DNA from: Nitrososphaeraceae archaeon
GTDB taxonomy: Archaea; Thermoproteota; Nitrososphaeria; Nitrososphaerales; Nitrososphaeraceae
Length of the DNA: 64,000 nt
NCBI GenBank assembly: GCA_031316115.1
Contig: JALDRC010000001.1
Span: 514,626-578,625 of the forward strand
Direction: 5' to 3'
The position numbers and the translations under genes are program-made. Below the pieces are notes generated by a model. The model was not told the origin of the DNA. It worked only from the letters and a program-made list of their open reading frames with translations, and made no database searches. Below, piece after piece: positions 41,842-53,900 of the stretch; the first letter of the stretch is position 1, and each line of letters begins with the position of its first letter.

Positions 41842-42215
41842 AATGATTTTAATCTTACTATTTTTTTTATTTTTTCTAAGATAATTTGTTGATAGCTATT
41901 GTAGCAATTAGGATCTTGAATACAGGAATTGCATATGATATATGGATCCTGTTGTAAGTTATCTGAATTATCATATCCCATCTCTTTTAAAAGAAACCGT
42001 GATGATTTGCATAAGATACACTCATTCTTTATTGATGGATCAGGTTTTGTAGAAGTGCCGAATTTTTTTAAATATTCGTAATAACAATCAAGATGTTTAA
42101 TTGATTTGGAACTCTTAGACCAAAAGGCACGGTCTCCGGGTTGAATGAATTTACCACAATCGGAACATTTTCCTCTAAATTTTACAACTAATTCAATCCA
42201 TGCTGAATCTATCAT
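41838..42215 (-). CDS. Hypothetical zinc-binding protein (125 aa) with two Cys/His clusters
   Basis: CSDCGK..GDRAFW..HLDC and CILCKS..CNSC; 4-nt overlaps with both neighbours. Confidence 0.75.
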   Translation of the reverse strand: MIDSAWIELVVKFRGKCSDCGKFIQPGDRAFWSKSSKSIKHLDCYYEYLKKFGTSTKPDPSIKNECILCKSSRFLLKEMGYDNSDNLQQDPYIICNSCIQDPNCYNSYQQIILEKIKKIVRLKSL

Positions 42216-43450
42216 TTTCTTAATGAACGCTCAAGCTCTTTTTGAATTATCTCGCTATATTTTATGTCCAAATTAGAGTTATATATAAGATTGGAGATAT
42301 CAGTATTGTTTACAGACACAATTTTTATAAAGTAATCAAAATACATGATACCAAATGTACTAGTTGATACACGAAATAATTTGGAAAGGGCTTGTATCAG
42401 ATTTTTAATTGACTTTCCTCTTGAAAAAATCTTTCCCATTAATGGCCAACTGATTCCATATTGATTGTATTTGATGTTATAATTCTTAGAAGAGTCAAAC
42501 AATTGTTGTGTTATTAAACTTTCCATATATCTTAATAGATGCCAAGACCTTTTTTCATGTATCTTTGTAATAAAAATATCCAAATAAGATAACTTTTCTA
42601 GAATTATTGACAGATTTTTAATATCTAGATTTGATGAAACAAAACTTGTAAATAATGCATTAATTATGTCTTTTCTTCTCTCTTCTGGAGATAAACCATA
42701 CCGAGGATCAGGAAAACTACTATCTGTAATTGAGAGTACTCTTTTGAAATCAGTCTTATCGTGTGAAGATAACAGATATTGGATTCCTTCTGAAATATCA
42801 AGTCTGGTTCCTGTATTGTTTGATTGATTAGCGTAACCGGAACATCTAGCTTGCAATAAATTTATCATTATTCTGATATCACCTAGACTTAGATTAACAA
42901 TAGATAATTTTTCGTTTAAAGAGAGTTGTTTATCCTGTTGATTCAAAATATAATTTATAAACATAAGCAATAAGTGGGGTGGAATTGGTTGAAATCTAAG
43001 CACTTTGCAAGCCTTAGATAAATTCTTAATCCTATGATTCAGAGAATTAGCCGCTAATATAATAGGGATATGTGAAGACAATTTAATAATCTCTAGCAAA
43101 AAGTCTAATCCACCTGTATCATCTCTTCCTGAAATACCATCTACTTCATCTACAAATAATAGACATTTTTTTCCCAGTAGACTACTATTGTCTAATATAG
43201 GATTGATTATTCTCTCCAATTGTGATGAATTTCGTGAATCACTAGCATTAAGTTCTATTAGATCAAAATCAAACATCCTGGAGATAATATTTACAATAGT
43301 TGTTTTACCTACGCCAGGAGGACCTAAAAGCAAGATTGGTTTAGTTCCTGGAAGCCATTTAACAATCCATTTTAGAATAGATAACCTAGTCTCCTCATTT
43401 CCTATCATTTGTTCAAATATAGTAGGTCTGTATAATTCCGTCCAATACAT
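42212..43450 (-). CDS. rfcL: Replication factor C large subunit (AAA+ clamp loader)
   Basis: WTELYRPTIFEQMIGNE, LLLGPPGVGKTT, LLFVDEVDGISGRDDTGG. Confidence 0.9.
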   Translation of the reverse strand: MYWTELYRPTIFEQMIGNEETRLSILKWIVKWLPGTKPILLLGPPGVGKTTIVNIISRMFDFDLIELNASDSRNSSQLERIINPILDNSSLLGKKCLLFVDEVDGISGRDDTGGLDFLLEIIKLSSHIPIILAANSLNHRIKNLSKACKVLRFQPIPPHLLLMFINYILNQQDKQLSLNEKLSIVNLSLGDIRIMINLLQARCSGYANQSNNTGTRLDISEGIQYLLSSHDKTDFKRVLSITDSSFPDPRYGLSPEERRKDIINALFTSFVSSNLDIKNLSIILEKLSYLDIFITKIHEKRSWHLLRYMESLITQQLFDSSKNYNIKYNQYGISWPLMGKIFSRGKSIKNLIQALSKLFRVSTSTFGIMYFDYFIKIVSVNNTDISNLIYNSNLDIKYSEIIQKELERSLRK

Positions 43451-43472
43451 CTAAAGTAATTTCCTTTATTTT

Positions 43473-44609
43473 TTATACTGATTTTCTTGTTAATGGATTT
43501 ATCGTTCTCTCGAAATATTTGAATAAATCTCTCTTGATTATATCATTGTACCAATATTGGTTATAATGATTGACGGTAAGAAAGAGAAATTCTAAAAATG
43601 GCTTTAATTCAAATTCTGGGGGAAGAAATTCTAGGGATAATTTTGCTTCACTTAGATAAATTTCACTTTTTTTTAGGGTTAATTCAAAACCTTTCTTGAC
43701 ATTGTTTGCAATTAACGAATAGTATAATGGCCATGAAGGTATTTTGATAGCTCCTTCGTTAATAGAGTCTTGCATTTCATTACCGCATCCTACAGACTCG
43801 CTTGCTTTAGACATCCCCAGATAATATATTTCATTGAGGGGATTTTGATTTAGTGCCATATTCCTGCCTGCTGTACCCATTATTGATCTATATTTTTTAT
43901 AACATCCAATCATATGCTCATCATTTATCGATTCAGGTTTTATTTTCAATTTATTATCTATGAATTGTCCTATGCGTGCATCTCTGAATCCGTCTTCAAA
44001 TGCCTTAATAACTAGATCACCACCTTGGGAAATCTTTTCCCTAGCAATCTCTAAAATATAAGGATTCATAAGTCTATAATCATCGAGATATTCCAGATCT
44101 TCATCTTTATCCATGATTCTATCCATTGGTTCACTTAAATCAATAGCGATGATATGTCCATCAATGATAGAAGTTCTCAACTCATTAGATAAATCCTCTT
44201 TAAAATATGAAATAGAACCGTCAAATAAAGCGTTAAATACTGGAAAAGTCATTTTTACGAAATTTGAGTTTAAAATTCGTTGTACGCGATCTGCTAGTAC
44301 CTCTGGTCTCGATAATCTAGTTTTTACAGTTTCAATGGTAGAAGAATCTAATTCCATCTCTTTAGAGTTTACTTCATCTGAAAACTTTGCCACTGTATTG
44401 CTTGGATTTGTATCAGAGATTATTTTACGATGTAAAGATAGAAGAAAACGTTTAGTAAAATCTTCAAATTCCGTTTCATATTTTAATTTGTATTTGTTAT
44501 ATTGTTTATATCCCCTTTCCCTAAGCAAGGCCTGTTTTAGGATATCTTTGCCTGCTTTGGTACTCATAAGAGCACTTTTTGAAAAGACGAAATCATCTTT
44601 GCTACTCAT
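43473..44609 (-). CDS. Hypothetical protein (378 aa), unknown function, upstream of rfcL
   Basis: Long ORF, 22-nt gap to rfcL on same strand; no recognised motif. Confidence 0.8.
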   Translation of the reverse strand: MSSKDDFVFSKSALMSTKAGKDILKQALLRERGYKQYNKYKLKYETEFEDFTKRFLLSLHRKIISDTNPSNTVAKFSDEVNSKEMELDSSTIETVKTRLSRPEVLADRVQRILNSNFVKMTFPVFNALFDGSISYFKEDLSNELRTSIIDGHIIAIDLSEPMDRIMDKDEDLEYLDDYRLMNPYILEIAREKISQGGDLVIKAFEDGFRDARIGQFIDNKLKIKPESINDEHMIGCYKKYRSIMGTAGRNMALNQNPLNEIYYLGMSKASESVGCGNEMQDSINEGAIKIPSWPLYYSLIANNVKKGFELTLKKSEIYLSEAKLSLEFLPPEFELKPFLEFLFLTVNHYNQYWYNDIIKRDLFKYFERTINPLTRKSV

Positions 44610-44712
44610 TTATAATGAGGTGAGTAGTAATGACCAGTATTTATTAATCTTCACATGTCACTCGACTGTGAAAGAATAATAGATTTTGAATAGACGGAAA
44701 TAATTTCATGGA

Positions 44713-44743
44713 TTAGTCAAGATAGTAGTTAGTCAAGATAGTA
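44713..44743. repeat. 15-bp tandem direct repeat TTAGTCAAGATAGTA (x2, 16-bp period)
   Basis: Copies at 44713-44727 and 44729-44743. Confidence 0.85.
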
Positions 44744-44980
44744 CCATCAAAAGTAAATTTGGATTTGTACAGACATTAGAAAATAGTCATTATTTCTTAA
44801 TGAATATAAATAAATATTAAATAAAATAATTCGTAAATAAGAAATTCAATTTTAAAAGAATTTTTGACTATGAGTAGTTAAAAACCAATATGATAACAAA
44901 ACTAATAATTGAATATTGATAAGTTAATAAATCGACATGCAACAGTGTGTTATAAAAATAATAACACTTTTGTTTAATTT

Positions 44981-45589
44981 TTACCTTGAAGACATTGCTA
45001 TTCTTTCCTGTTCATTCTTTTTCTTTATTGCATGACTGCTCATATCATTGTTGGAAGCTAGGAGAATTTCTTTTGCTAATGCTTCCTCAATCATCTGTGG
45101 GTTTGAATATGTGGATTCTCGAACTCCTTCTGCTATGAACCTTAGTGCTAAATCCAACCTTCTAAGTGGAGAAACATCTACTGAGACATGATAAACTACA
45201 CCTCCATATACTATTCTAGTGGTATCTTCATTTGGAGAAGCGTTTTCTATGGCTCGAATAAGTAGTTCCACAGGATTTTTTCCTGTTTCTAAAGATATTA
45301 TTTCAAAAGCAGTTTTAACTACATTGAGCGCTTTTGCTTTTTTCCCTCCCATTCTTCCTGTATTTTTAGCATATTTTTTACCAAAGCGCATAAGTTTATT
45401 AGCCAATCTTTCTATAACGTTAACTTCTGCTTTTTTTAGTCGTTGATGTTCGTGCCTACCGAATGATACAGGAATAACCATACTAGGGTTTAAAGAGATA
45501 ACCCTTTGTAATCCAAGATCGGATATTTCTATGTTGGATGTATCCCATTTACGAAATAACAATATCTTTGAACTTTCTTTTCCACTCAT
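44981..45589 (-). CDS. rps7: Ribosomal protein uS7
   Basis: GRHEHQRLKKAEVNVIERLANKLMR, RRLDLALRFIAEGVRE. Confidence 0.95.
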   Translation of the reverse strand: MSGKESSKILLFRKWDTSNIEISDLGLQRVISLNPSMVIPVSFGRHEHQRLKKAEVNVIERLANKLMRFGKKYAKNTGRMGGKKAKALNVVKTAFEIISLETGKNPVELLIRAIENASPNEDTTRIVYGGVVYHVSVDVSPLRRLDLALRFIAEGVRESTYSNPQMIEEALAKEILLASNNDMSSHAIKKKNEQERIAMSSR

Positions 45590-45591
45590 AT

Positions 45592-46029
45592 TTATCTCCT
45601 CGGTTTTTCCTTTCTCCCATAGACTAGCTCAATTAAAGAGACTCCATTAACCTTAAACACCTGCCATCTTACACCGGGGATATCACCCATTGCACCCCCC
45701 ATGGAACCACCTATACCTTCTACTTCAACTTCATCGTGCTCATCCACAAAATTTAGGGCTCCGTCTCTTGGAAGAAAAGCTGTTATTGATTTACCATTTT
45801 TTATTAACTGAATACGCACACATTTCCTGACTGCTGAATTGGGCTGTTTAGATTCGATCCCCACTTTTTCAAGTACTATTCCTCTTGCTTGAGGGGCACC
45901 CTCCATTGGATTGGTTTTTTTATCTAACAATAAAACACGTCTCTTATAATATTTATTAGCCCATCTGGATCGTTTTCTTTTTACTTTTAAAACACGTCCA
46001 GCAAATAAACCTAAAGGAGATTTAGCCAT
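45592..46029 (-). CDS. rps12: Ribosomal protein uS12
   Basis: [32 protein letters not shown]. Confidence 0.97.
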   Translation of the reverse strand: MAKSPLGLFAGRVLKVKRKRSRWANKYYKRRVLLLDKKTNPMEGAPQARGIVLEKVGIESKQPNSAVRKCVRIQLIKNGKSITAFLPRDGALNFVDEHDEVEVEGIGGSMGGAMGDIPGVRWQVFKVNGVSLIELVYGRKEKPRR

Positions 46030-46524
46030 CTATACTATCACTCCATTATTATTAATATTATTATTATTATTTGTTGTTTGTTCAGGACTTAGGATCAAAA
46101 CATTAGATATCTGAAAATATCGTCTTGCAAGTAATCTAGCTTTTTCTGCATTTCTCCCTTCCTTTCCAACTACTACGCCTTTCTTTTTTGAATCGACAAC
46201 AACAATAGCCTGTTTTGTTCCATCCATTCTTGTATTAATTTTGATTTCATTGATCATATTTGAATTCAGAATATTTTTGAGAAACTCATCAATTCTATCG
46301 GAATATTCAACAAGCTCAATTCTTTTTGGTATTACATTTTGTAATTGTTTTATTGTGGAACCGCCTTTACCTATTGCCAAACCCATTTGTCCTTTATTAA
46401 CAACAAAAATTACACGATCCATTTTTTCATCCATTATACAATCTCTGGCAGTTGCACTGGTAATGCTTTGAAAGAGGGATATCAAACGAAGTTCGTCTGA
46501 AGTTAATTTGATTTTTTCAGTCAA
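46030..46524 (-). CDS. nusA: NusA-like KH-domain transcription factor
   Basis: Two KH motifs: LAIGKGGSTIKQLQ and VVVGKEGRNAEKARLLARR. Confidence 0.92.
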   Translation of the reverse strand: MTEKIKLTSDELRLISLFQSITSATARDCIMDEKMDRVIFVVNKGQMGLAIGKGGSTIKQLQNVIPKRIELVEYSDRIDEFLKNILNSNMINEIKINTRMDGTKQAIVVVDSKKKGVVVGKEGRNAEKARLLARRYFQISNVLILSPEQTTNNNNNINNNGVIV

Positions 46525-46818
46525 TTTTATATTTTCCCTCTACACGCTATTTTTTTTAATAAATTCCTTATCAAATGATTAACATGCTGTGTAAATAAGT
46601 ATAATTTAAATTTTAATGAATAATATTGCTTTATTGTATTAAACGTTAGCATATGTAGTTGTAATTATTATTAAATAATTTATCATCGTATTTTAGTTTG
46701 TTTGTATACTAAATGATAAATAAAAATGACAGAAATTGAATAATAATTTTAGTAAAAGCAAAAATAGATTTGATATTTTATTTTAGAAATAATGATTCAA
46801 GAGATCAAAAGAGTCAAG

Positions 46819-47124
46819 TTATTTTGTTTTGAATAATTCCTGTATATCCTCGTCTTGTATATTTCGTAGGGAAATAGATGAGATTCTATATGGTTTGTTA
46901 AAAAGTCTACCTAACTTGACTGAGTTATCTTTGAAATAATATATTGGTACATTGTGTTCTTTAGCTTTTTCTTCTATTATTAATTTGTCTTTAGAATCTA
47001 TAGTACTAGATAGTATTAATAATTTAGAACCCTTTATGTTGGACTTTACCTCTTTTATTCCTATTTTATATTTGCTATGTGACTCTGAATCTTTAATTAT
47101 CTTCTCTAATGTCTTCATTTTCAT
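46819..47124 (-). CDS. rpl30e: Ribosomal protein eL30
   Basis: KIGIKEVKSNIKGSKLLILSSTID; rpo1-L30e-nusA-S12-S7 order. Confidence 0.85.
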   Translation of the reverse strand: MKMKTLEKIIKDSESHSKYKIGIKEVKSNIKGSKLLILSSTIDSKDKLIIEEKAKEHNVPIYYFKDNSVKLGRLFNKPYRISSISLRNIQDEDIQELFKTK

Positions 47125-50100
47125 TCACCTTCATATACAGATCGACCATCCCGGTACCTACAGGAACAGTCGCACCCACAATTACATTTTCTGTTACTCC
47201 TTTTAATGCTTCCGTTTGGCCTTCCATAGATGCCTTTGCAATAGTTGGTACTGTGATTTCGAATGCTGCTCTAGCCAGCACGGAGGTCTTAGTCCCAGCT
47301 ATTCCATGTCTGCCTATCTGTTGAAGAAAACCCTTTGAAGTCATAAGATCAGCAACAAGCATTATATGCCTAATATCTACTTCTAAGCCTTGTTCTTCTA
47401 AAGTATTTGTTATTTCCTTTACTAAAGCGGTTCTTGCAGCTTCAATTCCTAATGTTTGCCAAACTTCATATACATTGTTAGTAGTGATTCTTGAAATATC
47501 TAGACCTTCTACATAGATAATTTTTGCTAGATTTGAACCGGCAGTTTGTATAACCCATTCATCATTTTGTTTCACAATAGTAACCCTTTCTATATCAGGT
47601 ACCCCTTTTATTCTTGTATTCAATAATTTGTTCTTTAATAAAAGAAGAGTCTGAGCATCTAATTCCTCATTCATTTTCATATATATGGCAAGATCCTTTT
47701 CATCTAAAGTGGTTTCATATTTCTTTTTTGAACCTTTTAGAATTTCAAATATGTCATTAATGTTACATCCTCTTTCGGTAAGTTTTGAAGTCGAAAAATG
47801 AAACTTGATTATACCACCATAATCTATGTCTGTTTTCTCAACAACATCTGTAACTTTAGTATGAATAATTTCTTTGGCAACAGCTAAAGCTTTTTCCCTC
47901 GAAAAACGGTTTTCTTCATCTAAATAAATATCCATAGTAGGAGTTATTGGTTTTTTTCTCGCGTCTACTAATTCAATCAATCTTGGTAAGCCAAGGGTAA
48001 CATTTCTTTCTTTGACTCCTGCATAATGAAAAGTACGGAGTGTCATTTGAGTACCAGGTTCCCCTATTGATTGAGCAGTTACTACCCCTATTGCTTCGCC
48101 TGGTTCTACTAGGGCTCTTTCTACTAAATCAATAATCTTTTTAATGACTTTTTCTATACCTTGTTTACTCAAACGATTTTCTAACAATACTTCTTCAATG
48201 TTGGATCTTAATTTTAAATTGAAATGAGAAACATATTGATTTAGTATATTTCTAATTTCATTTTCATCTGCTTTAGGTCCCTCATCTACAACAGATTCAC
48301 TTTCAATAATTCTTGAAATGTTAACTGCGTCACCGTGATCACTTTTTGCTGGATCTATTCCATCGTCTCCATAAAGATATTGAATTACATTGCCATGTGG
48401 ATCTCTGACAGTGCTATCATATTCTATTTTTAAATGTTCAAGTGCATTTATCAACCTTCTTTGCATGTAACCTGATTGTTGGGTCCTTACAGCAGTATCA
48501 ACTAAACCTTCTCTTCCTCCCATAGCATGGAAGAAGAACTCTAGAGGAGTAAGTCCATCACGATAATTAGACTTTACAAATCCTTTTGCATCAGGATTGG
48601 TATCGTTGATATTGAAATGAGGTAATGATCTATTACGGTATCCCTTGTGGATTCTTTTTCCTCGTATGGATTGTTGACCTAAAACTGCCGTCATCTGCCC
48701 GATATTGAGTGTAGAACCACGTGCACCAGTTGATGCCATTATTACACCTGCATTATCATTTGGAAAAGACCTATCAGCTAATCTACCTGCACGATCCCTG
48801 GCGCGAGAGAGTTCGTTTACAAGGTATAATTCCAATGCCTCTTCAGGAGCAAGGCCCCTGGTAAGAGGTAAAGTACCTTCTTTGTATTGGGCAATTAATT
48901 CATCTATTTTGTCATATGCTTTTTTGATTACTCTTGTTATTTCTTGTATAGTATCTTCGTTTAACCATAGATCAGAATATCCGTAAGTGAAGCCCCTATG
49001 GCTGATAAAGGTTTTTAACATAATCAGTACAGAATTTAAAAATCTGTGAGCTACTTGATTTCCGTAGTCTTTGGCTATTCTGTGTAAAACACTATCGGGT
49101 TCCTCTGCGCCTATTGATGCTTTATCGATCACACCACTTAATAGTTCACCGTTTTTAATAATTACATCTTTACCCTCACCTTTTATAGACTTGTTCCACT
49201 TGGATGTAATTATGAAATTAAAATCCCTTGGAAGAAACAGCGAAAAGAGTTGCTTGCCTGTATAAAGCTTCTTCCCATCTAGTTCTCCCTTAGGTTCAGG
49301 GATGGAACCAGAATATCCGCCTAGAAGGGCTAAATTGTAAAATTCTTCTTTTGAAAGAAAAGTCTCGTCCCTAGTCAATATATACGCCCCTGTAATGAAA
49401 TCTCTTATTCCCCCTATTATTGGACCTCCGTATCGGGGGGAAATGAGTTGATCTTGTACACTCATCAACAAAGTAGCTTCTGATCTGGCTTCTTCACTCT
49501 GAGGAACATGAAGATTCATTTCGTCTCCATCAAAGTCAGCGTTATATGGAGGACAAACAGCTGGATGTAACCTAAAAGTTCTATATGGAAGAACCTTAAC
49601 ATAATGTGCCATAATAGACATTCTATGTAAAGATGGTTGTCTGTTAAAGATGACTATGTCACCTTCTGCCAAATGTCTCTCTATTATGTATCCTGGTACT
49701 ATAGAATCCGCAACTACCTGTCTATCATTTACATAATCTAATCGTATTTTTACACCATCTGGTCTTATAATATAATTAGCGCCCGGATAAGTATTTGGTC
49801 CATTGAATACTAGTTTTTTTAATTTTTCAATGTTCCAATAGGAAACAGTTTCTGGTATTGTGAGTTTCTTGGCAACTTCAAAAGGAATTCCTACCTCTGA
49901 AATTGAAATGTTTGGATCAGGAGATATTACAGTTCGGCTTGAAAAATCTACACGCTTTCCGGATAAAGATCCTCGGAATCGACCTTCTTTTCCTTTTAAT
50001 CGTTGCGTTAAGGTTTTCAATGGTCTGCCCGATCTATGATGTGCTTGAGGGATTCCTGAAACTTCATTATCAAAATATGTAGTAACATGGTATTGTAACA

Positions 50101-50908
50101 GATCGACCAAATCCTGAACGATTAAAGGAGGAGTACCTGCTTCTTTGCTCTCTTTCAATCTTTGATTAACCCTTATTATATCTACTAGTTTGTGAGTCAG
50201 ATCATCTTCAGAACGAATACCGGTTTCGAGTATAATTGATGGCCTCACTGTAACAGGTGGAACAGGAAGCACTTGTAAAACAAACCATTCAGGTCTAGCT
50301 GTAGTTGGATCATATCCAAGTAATTTAAGATCATCATCTTTAATGTTAGATAGGCGTTCCCTGATAGTAATAGGTAATAATCTATTTTCTCCAACATCTG
50401 TTTTTTCTACAAAAATAGTAGGCTTGGTAAAGATAAGATCATATTGCTCTTTTTGACAATGAGGACAAATTTTTATTTTTTTAGATTTTTCGATAATTTC
50501 GTCTTTTATATTTTCTAATGTGATTACTGCGTAAGATGCTTTTCCTATTCTGATATTCCTATAATATTCTAAATCTTCAGTATCAAGTTTAATTCTATTA
50601 CAGGACCTGCATGTAGTGAGTAGTAATTTATGGACATCATCTACAAACGCAATATGCAATACAGGTTCTGCCAACTCAATATGACCAAAATGTCCTGGAC
50701 ATCTTGCTGAAGTATTGCCACATGTAATACATTTTTGACCCGGTTCCAGTGTTCCTAGCCTGCTGTCCATCAGGCCTCCTTGAACAGGCATCCCATCTTC
50801 GTCATATGTCTCAGGTGCAGTGATTTCTGCAACACTAAATTTTCTGACTTCTACAGGAGACCATATGCTGAATTTTATGCTACCCAGGCTCTTAAGAGGT
50901 TCTTCCAT
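47093..50908 (-). CDS. rpo1: DNA-directed RNA polymerase subunit Rpo1 (unsplit A'+A'')
   Basis: NADFDGDEMNLHVPQ catalytic motif; continuous into GEAIGVVTAQSIGEPGTQMTLRTFH. Confidence 0.97.
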   Translation of the reverse strand: MEEPLKSLGSIKFSIWSPVEVRKFSVAEITAPETYDEDGMPVQGGLMDSRLGTLEPGQKCITCGNTSARCPGHFGHIELAEPVLHIAFVDDVHKLLLTTCRSCNRIKLDTEDLEYYRNIRIGKASYAVITLENIKDEIIEKSKKIKICPHCQKEQYDLIFTKPTIFVEKTDVGENRLLPITIRERLSNIKDDDLKLLGYDPTTARPEWFVLQVLPVPPVTVRPSIILETGIRSEDDLTHKLVDIIRVNQRLKESKEAGTPPLIVQDLVDLLQYHVTTYFDNEVSGIPQAHHRSGRPLKTLTQRLKGKEGRFRGSLSGKRVDFSSRTVISPDPNISISEVGIPFEVAKKLTIPETVSYWNIEKLKKLVFNGPNTYPGANYIIRPDGVKIRLDYVNDRQVVADSIVPGYIIERHLAEGDIVIFNRQPSLHRMSIMAHYVKVLPYRTFRLHPAVCPPYNADFDGDEMNLHVPQSEEARSEATLLMSVQDQLISPRYGGPIIGGIRDFITGAYILTRDETFLSKEEFYNLALLGGYSGSIPEPKGELDGKKLYTGKQLFSLFLPRDFNFIITSKWNKSIKGEGKDVIIKNGELLSGVIDKASIGAEEPDSVLHRIAKDYGNQVAHRFLNSVLIMLKTFISHRGFTYGYSDLWLNEDTIQEITRVIKKAYDKIDELIAQYKEGTLPLTRGLAPEEALELYLVNELSRARDRAGRLADRSFPNDNAGVIMASTGARGSTLNIGQMTAVLGQQSIRGKRIHKGYRNRSLPHFNINDTNPDAKGFVKSNYRDGLTPLEFFFHAMGGREGLVDTAVRTQQSGYMQRRLINALEHLKIEYDSTVRDPHGNVIQYLYGDDGIDPAKSDHGDAVNISRIIESESVVDEGPKADENEIRNILNQYVSHFNLKLRSNIEEVLLENRLSKQGIEKVIKKIIDLVERALVEPGEAIGVVTAQSIGEPGTQMTLRTFHYAGVKERNVTLGLPRLIELVDARKKPITPTMDIYLDEENRFSREKALAVAKEIIHTKVTDVVEKTDIDYGGIIKFHFSTSKLTERGCNINDIFEILKGSKKKYETTLDEKDLAIYMKMNEELDAQTLLLLKNKLLNTRIKGVPDIERVTIVKQNDEWVIQTAGSNLAKIIYVEGLDISRITTNNVYEVWQTLGIEAARTALVKEITNTLEEQGLEVDIRHIMLVADLMTSKGFLQQIGRHGIAGTKTSVLARAAFEITVPTIAKASMEGQTEALKGVTENVIVGATVPVGTGMVDLYMKVNENEDIREDN

Positions 50909-50922
50909 GTTTATCTCTCCTC

Positions 50923-53900
50923 CTATAATTTATCTCTAGGAATAAGTCGTGGTGCAATATTAAGACTCATCATTTCCTGAAGCAGTAATTTAAATGCATA
51001 TGCTATTACGACACTTGAAATTTTTGCTTTATCGCCACAGACCCTGCAAACATGTCTCCTTTGCTTAATATCGTAATATGCCAAGAGTCCACAACGTTCG
51101 CATACATCAACTTCTGCTTTATCGGATTCTTCTAATAATCTATCTTTTAACATCATGGAAGCTCCATATGCTATCAAACAATCTCGCTCCATTTCGCCAA
51201 ACCGCAATCCTCCTCCTCTGGCTCGTCCTTCAGTAGGCTGTTTAGTCAGCATCTGAACTTGTCCCCGAGCCCTACTATGGATTTTATCGGCTACCATATG
51301 ATGAAGTTTTTGATAGTATACTACGCCAATATATACATCTACTGGAAACTTAATACCTGTTCGCCCATCATACATTTCTTCCTTTCCGCTATGTTTGAAG
51401 CCATAACTTTCCATTACGTCTTTGATATCGTTCAATTTTTCTCCTAAGAAAGCAGATCCATCTACAACTTTTCCGCGTAAAGAAGCAGCCTTCCCTGCTA
51501 ACGATTCCATAAACTGTCCTACAGTCATTCTGGAAGGAAAAGCATGTGGATTTATCATGATATCGGGTACTATCCCATCTTCAGTATATGGGAGATCTTC
51601 TTGATTTACTAACATCCCTAGAATTCCTTTTTGGCCATGTCTTGAAGCAAATTTATCACCTATTTCTGGAATTCTCATATCTCTTACTCTAATTTTATAC
51701 ATTTTTCCACCCTCAACAGATTGAGTCATAATTACTGTATCTACAACACCATTTTCTGATGGTCGTACTCCTACTGATGTATCCCTTCGATAAGGTCCTT
51801 TTACTTCAAATTCTTTATATTCTTCAATAAACCTCGGAGGAGATGTTCTACCTATAAGTATATCACCACCGGATACTACAGATTCATGCATGATTGCACC
51901 ATCCTGTTCTAAAAGCCTATATGCTTTTTCCCCTCTAAATCCACGGATATTTTCGTCAGGTGAAGGTAATTCAAAAGTATCTTTCATACCTCCTGGATAT
52001 TGTTTTGCTTCGGCTTCATATACTCGATAGAAGAATGTTCTACATAATCCTCTCTCTACAGATGATTTGTTAAAAACTACTGCGTCTTCTATATTGTATC
52101 CTTCAAATGGCAAAACTGCAACTATACAATTTTGACCGGTTGGACGTTCATCTAATCCGAGTAGATTAATTGCTTTAGTACCAACAATTGGAACTTGCGG
52201 ATATAGCATAAAGTGTTGTCGAACATAAGTACTCGCATTCATAAGAGGAGTTGAAAAACCTAGACTTTGTTTAGCCATAGCACTTTCGTAGGTATTTCTA
52301 GGAGATTGATTATGTTCTGGATACGGTATAACTGAAGCTCCTATTCCTAAAATAGATGGAGGATAAATTTCCACGTGAGTAGTATTAGGATTAATGGTTG
52401 AATGATCTATAGCTATCAGACAATTTTCTTCTTCGTTTGCATCCACTAGTTCTATAATTCCTATATAAATTAAATCAATCCAAGATAGAAATTTTTTATT
52501 TATTTTTTCTACAACTTCAGATGTCATAAGAGATTTGGAATCTTTGACAATTGCGAGTGGTCTTAATACTCTGCCTGAATTGCAGGAAATATATAGTCTT
52601 TTGGTAGCATTGGAATTTAATGATGAATAAAAATAAATTCCTGTATGTGGATGTATTTTTCCACTCCTTCTAAGATTCCTAAGAGTAAGTGCAAGATGGG
52701 CACCGTCTTCTATATATCCTATTAATTTACCATCTACAAAAATTCTACAACCATTGTGTCTTAGATTTTCATCTGCATCATCTATGTGTTGAACCCTTAA
52801 TTCATATAATTTTTCTATTATTTCAGATGAAGATATGCTTACTGAAATTATTGCAGAAAGAGCTAGATTCTTGACCAATCCACAATTAGATCCTTCAGGG
52901 GTTTCTGCTGGACATATTCTACCAAAATGAGTAGTATGCAGATCTCTAGCCTCAAAGTTAGGTTGGCTCCTACTTAAAGGAGATTGTATTCTACGGAGAT
53001 GGCTAATAGTGGACATGTAATTTGTTCTATCTAATAACTGAGTTACTCCTACTCTTCCTCGCCCCCAATTACCAGTTGCTATTGCATTATTCAACTTATC
53101 AGATATTATACCAGGTCGAATAGCAGCAGCGACTGCATTTATACCTCTTTTCTGTCCAGATCGTTCAAGTTGATATTTCATATCTCTGATCAAGTTTCTA
53201 AATGCAGTTCTAAAAAGATCTGCCAACATCTGACCTGCGAATTTTATAACTTTATTTCCATAGTGATCTTTATCATCATTATCTATCCATCCAGCCTTTA
53301 ATTCTACAAGTTTAGAAGCAGCTTCTCCTAAAAATAGAGCTTTTTCTCCACGATTTTCAGGATTTTTTCCTAAATGAGGAAGCAATCCCCAATCTAATAA
53401 GGTTTCAGCTCTTTTAATTTGAAATTCTTCTAACATTCCAGGAGCAATTCTCTTACTGATATAGACTATAGCATCTCTACTTGAAGAGATCTCGCCTACC
53501 TTTTCAAAGGACGGTTCTAATTCATCCTGAATGTATTCATTAAATGATACTGCGTTTGCTATATCTCTATCAGATTCAAGACCCAATGCACGTATCAGGG
53601 TTACCAGAGGTATATCGACAGGAGATCCCGGGATCTTTGCAACTATAGATCCGTCAGGTTTCATAATAAGTTCTAGCTTTGCTCTATATCCCACTATAGA
53701 TGAGTATACCTTTGCTTTGTGGGTCAAGGTACCAGCAGTTTCTTCCGCATCTACAATAATTTTATTATAAGATAAGTCTTCAAGACCTACTATTACCCTT
53801 TCAGAACCATTGATAACAAAGTATCCTCCTGGATCCCTAGGATCTTCACCCAATTCTATTAATTTCGATTCAGGTAAATTATGAAGAATACATACATTAG

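Noticed and set aside
44113-44679. 188-aa + strand ORF
   Set aside because: Antisense to the 378-aa ORF, which has better operon context with rfcL; not fully excluded
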